39,835 nt of DNA. Origin: Minisyncoccota bacterium (GTDB lineage Bacteria; Patescibacteriota; Minisyncoccia; Minisyncoccales; Minisyncoccaceae). Position numbers and translations under genes: made by a program. The stretch is from assembly GCA_028704755.1 (NCBI GenBank), contig JAQWEU010000003.1:1-39835 (forward strand), written 5' to 3'. A model generated the notes under the pieces. That model did not search any database and was not told where the DNA came from. It saw only the letters and a list, made by a program, of their open reading frames with translations. Shown piece by piece: positions 9,801 to 16,537 of the stretch; position 1 is the stretch's first letter, and every line of letters begins with the position of its first letter.

Positions 9801-11075
9801 TTAGATTCCTTAATAGTCTTGAATAATGCCGATAAGATCAAGGATGATGATAAGAAATTCTTGAGCTTGATCGATTATGTCTATAATAATTCCTTCAATG
9901 GAGATACCTCACAGATAAGTGCGGACAGATCGATCTCTTCGGCATATGTATTATTATCTTCAGGAAAGTACAAGAATGATAAGAAGATCAAGGATTCGCT
10001 TGAGAAGATATTGAAGGATGATGTGTTGCTCAAGGAGAAAATAAGTAATCAGACATTAGCCAAACTTGCTATCATAGCCAATGGAGGAGGTTTTTCTTGG
10101 GGCATGGATGATAAGGTCAATAAGCTATTAGAGTCAAGATTGGTTTCCGATTCGAAGGGGGTCTTCATCGAACCTAAGAAGGATAATACCTTATATGATA
10201 ATTATGAGACCTCAATAAATGATACTGCTTTGTATCTTAAGTCGTTGGCTGTGGGAAAGAAGGATAAGGGTAATAATGAGAAGATCATCCAGTGGCTCGT
10301 AAATTCTAAATCTAGGGATGGGTCTTGGGGGTCAACAAAAGATACGGCTGAAGTCATCGATGCTTTTGTGAGTTATCTGAATTGGAAAAGGTTTAACGAT
10401 TCTAATTATGAACTTTCAGTGATCTTCAATGGAGAGAAAGTCGATTCTTTGAATTTCGGGGCTGGTTCGACAATGGACCAGACGAGTAAGAGGATCGAAA
10501 TATCGAAAATGAAGCATAAGGATTATAATGTGATAAGCTTTGACAAGTCTAAGCATAGGCCGTTATTCAAGGATAATCTTTATTACGATATCTTATTCAA
10601 GCAATATATTTCTGCAGAAGCTAAGCCAGAGGATTCAGGACTTTCTATAACAAGAGGATTCTACTCCTTGAATGATTCAAAGAATGATAATCCAATGACT
10701 TCCATATCGATGGGTAATATCCTGAAAGTCCATTTACAGATAGTCGTTCCAAAGGAAAGCAGATCGATAATTGTCGAAGATCATATCCCAGCTGGAATGG
10801 AGGTAGTCGATATTGACCTTGCCACAGAAAAGAATTATTCGAAGAATATAGAGAAGGGGGTGAGGAATGATTATTTCTATCCTGATCATGGTGAGATAAA
10901 GAGTGACAGAGTATTCCTTTACAAGGATAATGTTTCTCCTGGCGTCTATTATTTTGATTATTATGTAATTGCTAAGACAAAAGGAGTATATTCATATCTG
11001 TCTTCAATCGTTTCTGAGGCGTATAATCCTCGAGTGTTCGGAAGGACTGGTGGAAGTCATTTCGAAATAAAATAG
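3804..11075 (+). CDS. Giant alpha-2-macroglobulin-like surface protein with a degenerate thioester motif
   Basis: This 2423-residue protein has a short cytoplasmic N terminus and one membrane anchor (about 83-103), with no lipobox, so the bulk lies outside the membrane. Ig-like domains (about 207-420) follow. A macroglobulin MG2-like domain starts at AYIYTDKPVYK (920). A variable stretch (about 1437-1475) sits where the bait region would be. An A2M core starts near residue 1478 (YWNGEI), then four Cys-rich repeats (1635-1848), an alpha/alpha-toroid thioester-type domain (about 1900-2250) and a C-terminal beta domain. Bacterial macroglobulins trap proteases cut in the bait; in thioester forms a Cys in a YPYGCxEQ-type motif links to the target. 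Here that motif is YPYISSEQ (1918-1925), with Ser1922 in place of Cys, so no thioester can form. The protein may trap sterically or act as an adhesin. Protease inhibitors encoded just downstream support the protease-control reading. Confidence 0.85.
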   Translation: MEDKFEKSEVGSDEAKTTNPVDQNTGPVLNKDVLREYIGIQEKEKSSNFKDRLDFYLEQFKENIANNVTIQELKYFWTPIRMGVVAGAVLLVFVVFYLFALVDVNNSKLVSQYRLVPEKISKSAAIRISIPDDIDVEKAKNSVVFNPRIDGSWVDKKYSIFDYVFAGDGKKMLFFKPNNQLVEDRYYQASLDMGDGKKIKADFLAVDDPKVEAVFPGNTEEAMEDSKIIIAFNRPMISFDSESVQDVQNPPIEIIPETRGKFRWISPNVLQFQPEENLISSMNYNVKVKEGFVSLDDIKVPGGDFSFKTRTLKYLGDNKNDRAIVYNQPIRIYFNQQVDIKKIASEISIYGNGHKIPFYIGYADKSGSAEVKNDSQPDIISSIVDTVSSSINNMGNGVDYFVSGDYFVDTNESNKDLNVIEIYNKNDKNNNDRIWDLDVNYSMIVNKVYPVKGDIALEEKREINFSILSIIKDINAYSQRTTYSSLDSFDPQGYVSIDFYEDVDLNKSRIESSSGIEKTEYGEKCLDDNMSNSSCLKTVNKKELRIHFNEKQLADKTKTNLVIKEVVGESGRKINSSDISYEIKTYRPLDIKIGKDKNKSNFSALILCSNNPLEVPNKEDFKKVINADGDYEIFSWGVSWQNNYYDDNYCPKGDFVTTVDVGFIPEKNYSLGFLLNDVFGQSVEQSLGIVTDKATNEDISIFSMQKDYNITSSKKTSVSFGVKNIDYADIEICKKYDAASFYDSYIKRDSLMSNCENSKKDKVQLPLKRWVNNYFDIDIKKYFDEPLGNYVVKISHPNFKNKDGGNEIYSFITITNIAVSEKRVDLTDSKAEENGDIFGEVKNIYWITNVETQEPIEGAKVKIYASGKIIEGLSNKEGLAFITPVSNFDEIVVEYGRDSTVISKDDYLSDPTKAYAVKKAYIYTDKPVYKMEETVNIRGLFRLGYDGIYKIPTNEVQLEISNPKGEKISNATIALGEFGTFTSYFKVEKDAPLGDYSICATDYGCSHFNVQENIPSAFEVNVIPTKDEFVSKEVIKLNLSANYQFGVPVENAEVEYTISAQDFYFDRAKEVGVSFESDDGEDDGEIIFAKGKTILDIYGKGEVSEIVDIEKVFKNSSRSKVLYFDFNVKSSFGQRVSYRKQIILHQGDFYLGASVNPYFLKVNKNLIFKIMTADGYGKPKAVKDMVTNIYRVSWEHEKNKNPDGTYSYSWKKKRDFVKSGKISTDRNGTFSRSGDSIAVEGEYEIDFSGSDTYGNKISLTKLFYVFGEKQVEVRSNDGLNLDLEVINPNINLSEKGHLIIKSPYPKAKALVTVERGRVFEHKVIDIVGGLYDFEFTPKGEYFPNVYVSVLLQGPDSAIRFGSKEFFIKSGLSNLNISVTTNKANYLPGEEVLVKIRTLDGNRSPTPSEVSLSVFSNDLLKSEVNINKDPFSYFYTEFPLTVSAYSNMKNVIGGDMIKMKGNSSSGDEVLAKKFRDVIYWNGEIQTNTDGYKEITLKLPQALGNWRIEAIGVNKGSNVGIGYADFVSRKELMITPLRPSFIIPGDKFYVGAEIVNQTDTKKTVNASFASDTLNFLGGNKETLLNIEPGDSQTVYFFVEAPFIYLRGQHSFIVNTDIQDSDTLVPCTAEKDESSVRGKCGSVNGQKLSSKPENDLCKVGTPSQVSGEGPWSWTCEGFNGGKATTCKSLKVESSFDGRCGKVSGKKTAFAPDQDLCSVGKASEVLGFGLWTWTCEGFGGGKSASCSAPRDESVIDGECGRADKKFSPDTPVDYLCDYGKPSPVSIFWTWTCEGANGGISADCSAKKSDDSKNKCGSADKKKFFSSPTENLCLVGTPSKVTGEGPWAWTCGDTHSSVEEKIDVRENNTYDYVYIGGGTNENEVDEVIYVPDGISTDKGELSIRTSPNISVFLSDSLNYLVNYPYISSEQLASKLKSMILSGQGLGITSIFEKFKLESSNRDPKYGLNEEIEQSLKKLYNNQNYDGGFSLWGAKSSDYNKSVAILDSLIVLNNADKIKDDDKKFLSLIDYVYNNSFNGDTSQISADRSISSAYVLLSSGKYKNDKKIKDSLEKILKDDVLLKEKISNQTLAKLAIIANGGGFSWGMDDKVNKLLESRLVSDSKGVFIEPKKDNTLYDNYETSINDTALYLKSLAVGKKDKGNNEKIIQWLVNSKSRDGSWGSTKDTAEVIDAFVSYLNWKRFNDSNYELSVIFNGEKVDSLNFGAGSTMDQTSKRIEISKMKHKDYNVISFDKSKHRPLFKDNLYYDILFKQYISAEAKPEDSGLSITRGFYSLNDSKNDNPMTSISMGNILKVHLQIVVPKESRSIIVEDHIPAGMEVVDIDLATEKNYSKNIEKGVRNDYFYPDHGEIKSDRVFLYKDNVSPGVYYFDYYVIAKTKGVYSYLSSIVSEAYNPRVFGRTGGSHFEIK
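8706..9350 (+). repeat. Four tandem Cys-rich repeats of about 57-59 codons
   Basis: The units start near 8706, 8884, 9060 and 9231. Each reads roughly G-x-C-G, about 12 residues, P-x3-LC-x2-G-x2-S-x-V, W-x-WTCEG-x-NGG, x2-A-x-C. The last unit stops at WTCGDTHSS and lacks the NGG part. Four to six Cys per unit suggests disulphides or another rigid extracellular fold. Similar repeats occur in many bacterial surface proteins. Here they interrupt the segment between the A2M core and the thioester-type domain. Confidence 0.85.
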
Positions 11076-11079
11076 TTTA

Positions 11080-11109
11080 TTGCTATTTTAGGGGTTTTTA
11101 TGGTAAAAT
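11080..11109 (+). promoter_or_regulatory. Promoter of the 11117-12737 unit; points to a leaderless mRNA
   Basis: TTGCTA (11080-11085), an 18-bp spacer and an extended -10 TGG-TAAAAT (11104-11109) place the transcription start at about 11116-11117. The upstream ATG at 11108 overlaps the -10 box and would not be in the mRNA. Confidence 0.6.
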
Positions 11110-11116
11110 GTCATTA

Positions 11117-11662
11117 ATGAATAATGAAATAAAAAAAATCTATTCTTTTTTCTCTTTCCTAGTTTTTGGATCTTGTTTGTTAATAGCAGCAAACCATGAT
11201 TTCTTGACAGAGAAGAAAGTCCAAAAGACTCTGCCCGTAAAGGCGGTTGAGCAGGCAAGTGATAATGGGGGAAAGTTAGAGCAATTACCGACTATTACGA
11301 AAAAAGAAGATGTTTCTCTGAGTGCTGAACCTGAACTTAATGAAGTCATACAAAGTGATAATTATATCGGGAATTGGAAGCGAGTGAAAATGACAATAGG
11401 GGGAGTAGATGTTCCTTCAATAGGTTCATATCTGATCTTGCGAGAAGGATATTTCAAGAAGATAACGGATTGTAAGATATCTGGCGACCTAGTAGTAAAT
11501 GAAACTAAGATGGCAATAAGGGTCACTAATGATGAATGCAATCAGGGTCAGCAGAGCTTCATAAATGATTATACTCTTTCAAGTGATCATAATACCTTGA
11601 CCTTGATAATGAAAGATTCTAATTATGAAGCGCAAGATATTTATGAAAGAATAATTAAGTAA
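11117..11662 (+). CDS. Small membrane-anchored or secreted protein with lipocalin-like beta domain
   Basis: I start the gene at 11117 rather than at the longer option 11108, because 11108 lies within the predicted -10 box. The 181-residue product begins MNNEIKK, then has one hydrophobic segment (about residues 8-26), then a polar Lys/Glu-rich linker. The C-terminal domain (about 82-181) has the strand pattern of small lipocalin-like folds: it starts IGNWKRVKM and contains a Cys pair (TDCKIS and NDECNQ). A lipobox is not convincing (FGSC). It precedes the protease-inhibitor gene by 10 bp and follows the macroglobulin-like gene by about 40 bp, so it may belong to the same surface system. The function is unknown. 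Confidence 0.75.
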   Translation: MNNEIKKIYSFFSFLVFGSCLLIAANHDFLTEKKVQKTLPVKAVEQASDNGGKLEQLPTITKKEDVSLSAEPELNEVIQSDNYIGNWKRVKMTIGGVDVPSIGSYLILREGYFKKITDCKISGDLVVNETKMAIRVTNDECNQGQQSFINDYTLSSDHNTLTLIMKDSNYEAQDIYERIIK

Positions 11663-11672
11663 CATTAATATC

Positions 11673-12737
11673 ATGAAAAAAGTAATCTTATATACGTTAT
11701 TAACTTTTGCCTTATGTCCTTTATTTTTAGTCAGTGCTAATACAGAAACTAGTACTGGTAGTAATTTAGTTTATAGTGATTCTATATCTGTAAACGCTAT
11801 TCTTGATAATGGAAAAGTCTTGGTCAAATGGTCTCCATATAATTTAAGTGATAATTTTTCTTATTATAAGGTGGTCAGGTCCCAGACAAATATTAATCCT
11901 GTCTATCCTGATGACGGTTATATCTTTTACTCATCTGATAAGAGCGTAGTGAGCTATGTGGATGAGAATGTGCCAGCCGGAGTAAGTTATTATAGGGTAT
12001 GCCATGTGACTTCTAGTCAGAGGATATGTTCTAAGAAAGTCATAACAATAAATAATGCAGTTAAGGAACAGGGGAATGATCAGATGATCTGCACTTTGGA
12101 ATATAATCCGGTCTGTGGGGCTGATGGGAAGACTTATGGAAATAAATGTGCAGCTAATGCTGCGGGAGCTGTTATTGCATATACCGGAGAATGTAATTCT
12201 TCTAAGGAAATCGATTGCACTAGCAGTGAAGACCTTTGTCGAGTGAAGCTTGAGAATAAGATTGTTATTAGTCTTGATGAGAATCAGACTACGGGGTATC
12301 AGTGGGTACTTGATTACGATAAGACTAAGTTGAAGTTCATAGAGAAAACTTCAAAAAGTTCTTGTGAGAGTGGTATGGCTGGCTGTGGATCCAAGGTTTC
12401 TTATTCTTTTACTCCTTTAATCGCAGGAACTTCTGAAATATCATTCAAGTACATGAGACCATGGGAGAGCGTCGCCCCAGTAGAAAGCAAGACATATAAG
12501 GTGGTGGTTGTTTCGGGTCAGGAGTGTTATAAGATATATGATCCAGTGTGCGGAAAAGATGGAAAGACTTATGATAATGATTGCATAGCTAGTGCAAATG
12601 GGGTAGATATAGATCATAAGGGAAGCTGTAGCAGCGCAGGAGTAGATAAGTCTCCTAATAGTATGACAAGGGAAGAGTTGATTAATCTCATAATAACTTT
12701 ATTGCAAGCTCTATTGTCGAAAGGTAGTAATCTATAA
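11673..12737 (+). CDS. Secreted compound protease inhibitor: FN3-like, Kazal, chagasin-like, Kazal
   Basis: The 354-residue protein has a signal sequence (residues 1-22), then an FN3-like domain (about 33-122). Kazal domain 1 (Cys140-Cys174) starts [16 protein letters not shown], and Kazal domain 2 (Cys285-Cys319) starts [16 protein letters not shown]. Between them lies a chagasin-like domain (inhibitor family I42) with its two contact motifs, NQTTGYQW (204-211) and RPWE (262-265). Kazal domains block serine proteases by a substrate-like loop; by analogy with ovomucoid the P1 residues are Leu142 and Lys287. Chagasin domains block papain-like cysteine proteases. The C-terminal tail ([10 protein letters not shown], about 331-354) is amphipathic and resembles tails of other CPR surface proteins. 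It shares a transcript with the small protein upstream and ends at a strong terminator. The domain calls are motif-based and quite secure. The targets are inferred. Confidence 0.9.
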   Translation: MKKVILYTLLTFALCPLFLVSANTETSTGSNLVYSDSISVNAILDNGKVLVKWSPYNLSDNFSYYKVVRSQTNINPVYPDDGYIFYSSDKSVVSYVDENVPAGVSYYRVCHVTSSQRICSKKVITINNAVKEQGNDQMICTLEYNPVCGADGKTYGNKCAANAAGAVIAYTGECNSSKEIDCTSSEDLCRVKLENKIVISLDENQTTGYQWVLDYDKTKLKFIEKTSKSSCESGMAGCGSKVSYSFTPLIAGTSEISFKYMRPWESVAPVESKTYKVVVVSGQECYKIYDPVCGKDGKTYDNDCIASANGVDIDHKGSCSSAGVDKSPNSMTREELINLIITLLQALLSKGSNL

Positions 12738-12740
12738 TTT

Positions 12741-12770
12741 AATCTCCCACACATTAGTGGGAGATTTTAT
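12741..12770 (+). terminator. Intrinsic terminator after the inhibitor gene
   Basis: Perfect 10-bp arms (12741-12750 and 12757-12766) with a 6-nt loop are followed by TTAT. This separates the anti-protease unit from the export operon. Confidence 0.8.
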
Positions 12771-12785
12771 TATAGGAAAAATCTG

Positions 12786-12814
12786 TTGAATATTATTACT
12801 TTTTACAATATAAT
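12786..12814 (+). promoter_or_regulatory. Promoter of the MacAB-like operon
   Basis: TTGAAT (12786-12791), a 17-bp spacer and a perfect TATAAT (12809-12814) lie 30 bp before the ATG at 12845. Confidence 0.7.
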
Positions 12815-12844
12815 CTTGAGGAAGAGGAAAATAACATAAATAAT

Positions 12845-14581
12845 ATGAAAAAAATTAATTTCAAGTCAAAATCTTTATGGATCGGAATAGTGATTGTAAT
12901 AGTAATAATCATCGTATTGATTCCAAAGGGAAGCCAGGGTCCTAAATATGAAACCGTTAAAATAGAGAAGGGTTCAGTAATACAGACAGTCGATGCGACT
13001 GGAAAATTGGAATCCTCCAATGGGGTTTCTCTTAGATTTCAGATGAGCGGGAATATAGGGAATATGAATGTAAAAGAAGGAGATAGTGTAACGAAAGACC
13101 AGTTCTTAGCAAGTCTGTACTTGCCCGAATTGGATGCTTCAATCGCTCAAGCTCAAGCTTCTTTGAATCAGAAATTAGCCGGAGCTACTAATGAGCAGAT
13201 CGAAGTGAGCAAGAAACAATTAGAGTCAGCAAAGATAGCATTGGAAAAGGCGGAGAAGAGCCTTATTGATGTCACTAAGCTAGCAGATGATAATCTGAGT
13301 TCTGTGAATTATTCATTGGAAAAGGCTGAGAATAGTCTAGCGGATGTCACTAAGCTAGCAGAAGAGAATTCTAAGTCTAAATATAATTATGCTTCTTCTT
13401 CTCTAGATGATGCCAATATCAAGATATATAATTCATACACACTGATAGATTCTATAAGAAATAGTTATTTTACTAATACTGATCAGCAGGGGTTGAAATT
13501 CAAGACAATAGTAGATACCAAATTGCATACTTCAATGGAGAATTCAAAAAGTATCATCCTGGGATTGAAAGGGGCGGATAGTGGCGTGATAGACATTGCA
13601 TTAGGGCAGATGATCTCTAATCTAGATATGGTCTTGAGTTCCTTAACAGAAGCAAGAGACATATGTGATCAGTATACTTACAAGACTTCTATTCCTGATA
13701 CAGTGAGGAATTCTATCGATTCTCAGAAATCAATCGTCAGCACGGTAAAGAACTCAATGGTCTCTCTGCAGAACGATATAAATGTTCTGAAGATACAGAA
13801 TGGAAATAATATAAATGCGGCAAAGAATGCTGTTAATTCAGTAAACAAGGAAATCAATGTAGTAACGACTCAGAATAAGAACAATATAAATAATGCCAAC
13901 TCAGCCATTGATACTGCCAGATCGAATGTCGCTATCCAGGAGGCAAATCTCAACTCAGTAAAAGCTGGTCCAAGGGAAGTCGATATCGCTTATAGCAGGG
14001 CTGTATTGGAGCAGGCAAAGGCAAGCAAGTTAAAATCATTGTTATATTCTCCAACTGATGGAATCGTCGGAAAGATAAGCAAGAAAAGCGGGGAGTTGGT
14101 AGGACCATCTGATGTTGTCATAGAAATAATATCTCCGCATCAGGAGGTCGAGATAGACGTTTCGGAGACTGATGTCGTGAAGCTGAACATAGGTGATGAA
14201 GCTAGTGTTGATTTCGATGCTCTGGGTTCTGATCTGAAATTCAAAGGAAAGGTCTTGACGATAGAACCAGCTTCAACAGACATACAGGGAGTGGTCTATT
14301 ATAAGGTGAAGATCGGTTTAGAAGATGAGAATAAGTCGATAAAAAGTGGAATGACGGCCAATGTCTTGATCGAGACAGAAAGAAGAGAGGGAGTTCTGAA
14401 TCTGCCGAATAAAGTATTGGTGACTAAGGATGGAAAGAAATACGTCAAGGTGTTACAAGAAGGGAAGAATATTATCGAGAAAGAGGTCTTCTTAGGAGTA
14501 AAGGGAGATGGAGGAGTCATTGAAGTAGTTTCTGGTTTAACAGAAGGAGAAGAAGTGATCTTAAAAACTTTAGGTAAATAA
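12845..14581 (+). CDS. MacA-like membrane fusion (adaptor) protein of an ABC exporter
   Basis: The 578-residue protein begins with a membrane anchor (about 9-29). The first half of a biotinyl-lipoyl-like domain follows (about 36-90, containing VDATGKLE and MNVKEGDSV). A long alpha-helical coiled coil (about 95-385) comes next, then the second lipoyl half (TDGIVGKISKKSGELV, from about 401) and a beta-barrel/membrane-proximal region ending at TLGK. This is the order of HlyD/MacA-type adaptors. The helical hairpin is longer than in classical MacA and contains a 25-residue tandem duplication (13239-13388). The gene is followed after 2 bp by the ATPase and then by two permeases, giving a complete MacAB-type unit. 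In a monoderm cell the adaptor would extend into the cell wall rather than to TolC. The substrate is unknown. Confidence 0.9.
   Translation: MKKINFKSKSLWIGIVIVIVIIIVLIPKGSQGPKYETVKIEKGSVIQTVDATGKLESSNGVSLRFQMSGNIGNMNVKEGDSVTKDQFLASLYLPELDASIAQAQASLNQKLAGATNEQIEVSKKQLESAKIALEKAEKSLIDVTKLADDNLSSVNYSLEKAENSLADVTKLAEENSKSKYNYASSSLDDANIKIYNSYTLIDSIRNSYFTNTDQQGLKFKTIVDTKLHTSMENSKSIILGLKGADSGVIDIALGQMISNLDMVLSSLTEARDICDQYTYKTSIPDTVRNSIDSQKSIVSTVKNSMVSLQNDINVLKIQNGNNINAAKNAVNSVNKEINVVTTQNKNNINNANSAIDTARSNVAIQEANLNSVKAGPREVDIAYSRAVLEQAKASKLKSLLYSPTDGIVGKISKKSGELVGPSDVVIEIISPHQEVEIDVSETDVVKLNIGDEASVDFDALGSDLKFKGKVLTIEPASTDIQGVVYYKVKIGLEDENKSIKSGMTANVLIETERREGVLNLPNKVLVTKDGKKYVKVLQEGKNIIEKEVFLGVKGDGGVIEVVSGLTEGEEVILKTLGK
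13239..13388 (+). repeat. 75-bp tandem duplication in the adaptor coiled coil
   Basis: Two 75-bp copies (13239-13313 and 13314-13388) encode LEKAEKSLIDVTKLA and LEKAENSLADVTKLA followed by related residues. The DNA of the first 48 bp or so of each copy is nearly identical, so the duplication looks recent. It adds 25 residues to the coiled coil. Confidence 0.75.
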
Positions 14582-14583
14582 TT

Positions 14584-15303
14584 ATGTTGATAAGCGTAAA
14601 AAATTTAAAAAAATGCTTCAAGGAGGGAGAAGTCACGACGAAGGTCTTAAGGGGAATTTCTTTTGATGTAAAAAAAGGAGAATTCGTTTCCATAATGGGA
14701 CCGTCTGGTTCGGGTAAGTCTACTCTGATGCACATATTGGGTTTTTTGGATAATCTTACTGTAGGCAAGTACTATTTTGAAGATGAGGATGTCAGCAGTC
14801 TTTCTGATAATCAATTAGCAAAGATGAGGAATAAGAAAGTCGGTTTCGTATTCCAGTCTTTCAATCTCCTGAATAGGATGTCTGTCTTAGAGAATGTGAT
14901 GCTCCCATTGACTTACGATACTTTTTCTCTTGAGGAACGCAAGGAAAAGGCAACTAAGATATTAGACCAGATGAATCTTTCTCATAGGCTTAATTATCTG
15001 CCTAATAACATATCTGGTGGGGAAAGGCAGAGAGTGGCAATAGCAAGAGCTTTAGTAAATGATCCAGAAGTTATATTTGCTGATGAGCCTACTGGCAATC
15101 TTGATTCGAAGTCAGGATTCCAGGTCATGAAGATATTGCAGGAGCTGAATGATAATGGGAATACGATCATCTTGGTCACTCATGAGAAGGTGACTGCTGA
15201 ATATGCTGATAGGATAATAAACATAAGGGATGGGTTGATAATAGACGATTCTATGGTTACGAATAAGCAAATCGCTTCGAAGAACCAGGAGTTGATCAAG
15301 TAA
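14584..15303 (+). CDS. MacB/LolD-type ABC transporter ATPase
   Basis: The 239-residue protein has Walker A GPSGSGKST (39-47), a Q-loop (FVFQSFNLL), the ABC signature SGGERQ (from 144), Walker B ending in Asp167-Glu168 (FADEPT) and the switch His200 (VTHE). The spacing and the LNRMSVLENV region are typical of the MacB/LolD group, which powers FtsX-type permeases by mechanotransmission rather than by carrying substrate through the membrane. It is separated by 2 bp from the adaptor gene and by 1 bp from the first permease gene. Confidence 0.95.
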   Translation: MLISVKNLKKCFKEGEVTTKVLRGISFDVKKGEFVSIMGPSGSGKSTLMHILGFLDNLTVGKYYFEDEDVSSLSDNQLAKMRNKKVGFVFQSFNLLNRMSVLENVMLPLTYDTFSLEERKEKATKILDQMNLSHRLNYLPNNISGGERQRVAIARALVNDPEVIFADEPTGNLDSKSGFQVMKILQELNDNGNTIILVTHEKVTAEYADRIINIRDGLIIDDSMVTNKQIASKNQELIK

Positions 15304-15304
15304 T

Positions 15305-16537
15305 ATGGATTTAAAAGATTCTATCACAACCGCTTGTCAGATGATATTAAGGAATAAGGTCCAGTCGTTTTTGACTATGCTGGGAATAGTAATAGGCGTG
15401 ATGGCGGTCATCATAATAATGTCATTGGGGGCAAGTGCTCAAGAATTCATATTGGGTCAAGTCAAGAGCTATGGATCGAATATGGTGGCTCTACTTCCTG
15501 GAAAATCTGAGGAATCAGGTCCTCCTTCGTCGGCGTATGGCTTGATAATCACTAGCTTGAAGAACAAGGATGGGGAGGATATCCTCAATATGAAGAATCC
15601 TCATATCGAAGGACTTGCCATGTATGTGAAAGGAAATGATGTCGTTTCTTGGGAGGATAATGTGAAGAGCGTGACATTCTACGGCACGAGTAGTAATTAT
15701 CCAGATATAGAGAATGCTTCTTTGGAGAAGGGGAGATTCTTCGATCAAGAAGAGGAGAGTGAGAGCGTAGCTGTCCTTGGGAGCAAGATCGCTGATGAGT
15801 TATTCGATAATGGAGATCCTATCGGGAAAAAGATAAGGATAAAAAAGACAAACTTTACTGTGGTAGGAGTTTTCAAGTCAAAAGGTGGAAATTTTATCCA
15901 GAATCAGGACGAACAGATATTCATTCCGATCAAGACAGCTCAAAATCGCTTATTAGGAATCAATTATTTGGATTTTATCCGAATAAGGATTGATAATGTG
16001 GAGAACTTTGATTATGTCAAAGAAGATATAGCTTCCTTGCTGCGGGCGAACCACGATATAAATAGTGCAGATGAGGATGATTTCTCTATCAGGTCAGTAG
16101 CTCAAGCAATCCAGACAATTTCTTCAATAACTGATATCTTGAAGTTCTTCTTAGTGGCGGTTTCGGCCATTTCCTTAGTGGTTGGAGGTTTCGGGATAAT
16201 GAATATAATGCTTGCTATCGTCCAGCAGAGGATAAAGGAAATAGGGTTAAGGAAAGCTTTGGGAGCGAATTCGAAAGATATCGTCTGGCAGTTCCTAGTC
16301 GAAACCGTGACGATTACTTTCATAAGCGGGGTCATAGGAATAATACTGGGAATTTCCATATCGTATGGGGCTGCACAAATAATCAACCTATTAGGCTATA
16401 AATGGACCTTTATAGTGTCTTATGACGGAATATTGATAGGTTGCTTGGTTTCTATCCTTATCGGTCTCATATTCGGTATTTTCCCTGCATTAAGAGCAAG
16501 TAAATTAGATCCAATTGATGCATTGTCTTATGAATAA
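15305..16537 (+). CDS. MacB-like FtsX-type ABC permease 1
   Basis: The 410-residue protein has the MacB layout: an N-terminal helix (about 18-40, MLGIVIGVMAVIIIMSLG) and an extracellular MacB-type periplasmic core domain (about 45-265). The C-terminal FtsX domain has three helices and contains IKEIGLRKALGA and FPALRASKLDPIDAL near the end, both typical of the family. The TAATATG junction with the ATPase gene leaves 1 bp between stop and start. The next permease overlaps its 3' end. Two different permeases in one operon suggest a heterodimer. Confidence 0.92.
   Translation: MDLKDSITTACQMILRNKVQSFLTMLGIVIGVMAVIIIMSLGASAQEFILGQVKSYGSNMVALLPGKSEESGPPSSAYGLIITSLKNKDGEDILNMKNPHIEGLAMYVKGNDVVSWEDNVKSVTFYGTSSNYPDIENASLEKGRFFDQEEESESVAVLGSKIADELFDNGDPIGKKIRIKKTNFTVVGVFKSKGGNFIQNQDEQIFIPIKTAQNRLLGINYLDFIRIRIDNVENFDYVKEDIASLLRANHDINSADEDDFSIRSVAQAIQTISSITDILKFFLVAVSAISLVVGGFGIMNIMLAIVQQRIKEIGLRKALGANSKDIVWQFLVETVTITFISGVIGIILGISISYGAAQIINLLGYKWTFIVSYDGILIGCLVSILIGLIFGIFPALRASKLDPIDALSYE

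Noticed and set aside
11068-11090. Stem-loop at the end of the macroglobulin-like gene
   Set aside because: The 8-bp arms are almost only A and T and overlap the stop codon; with no clean T-run directly behind, I do not call a terminator.
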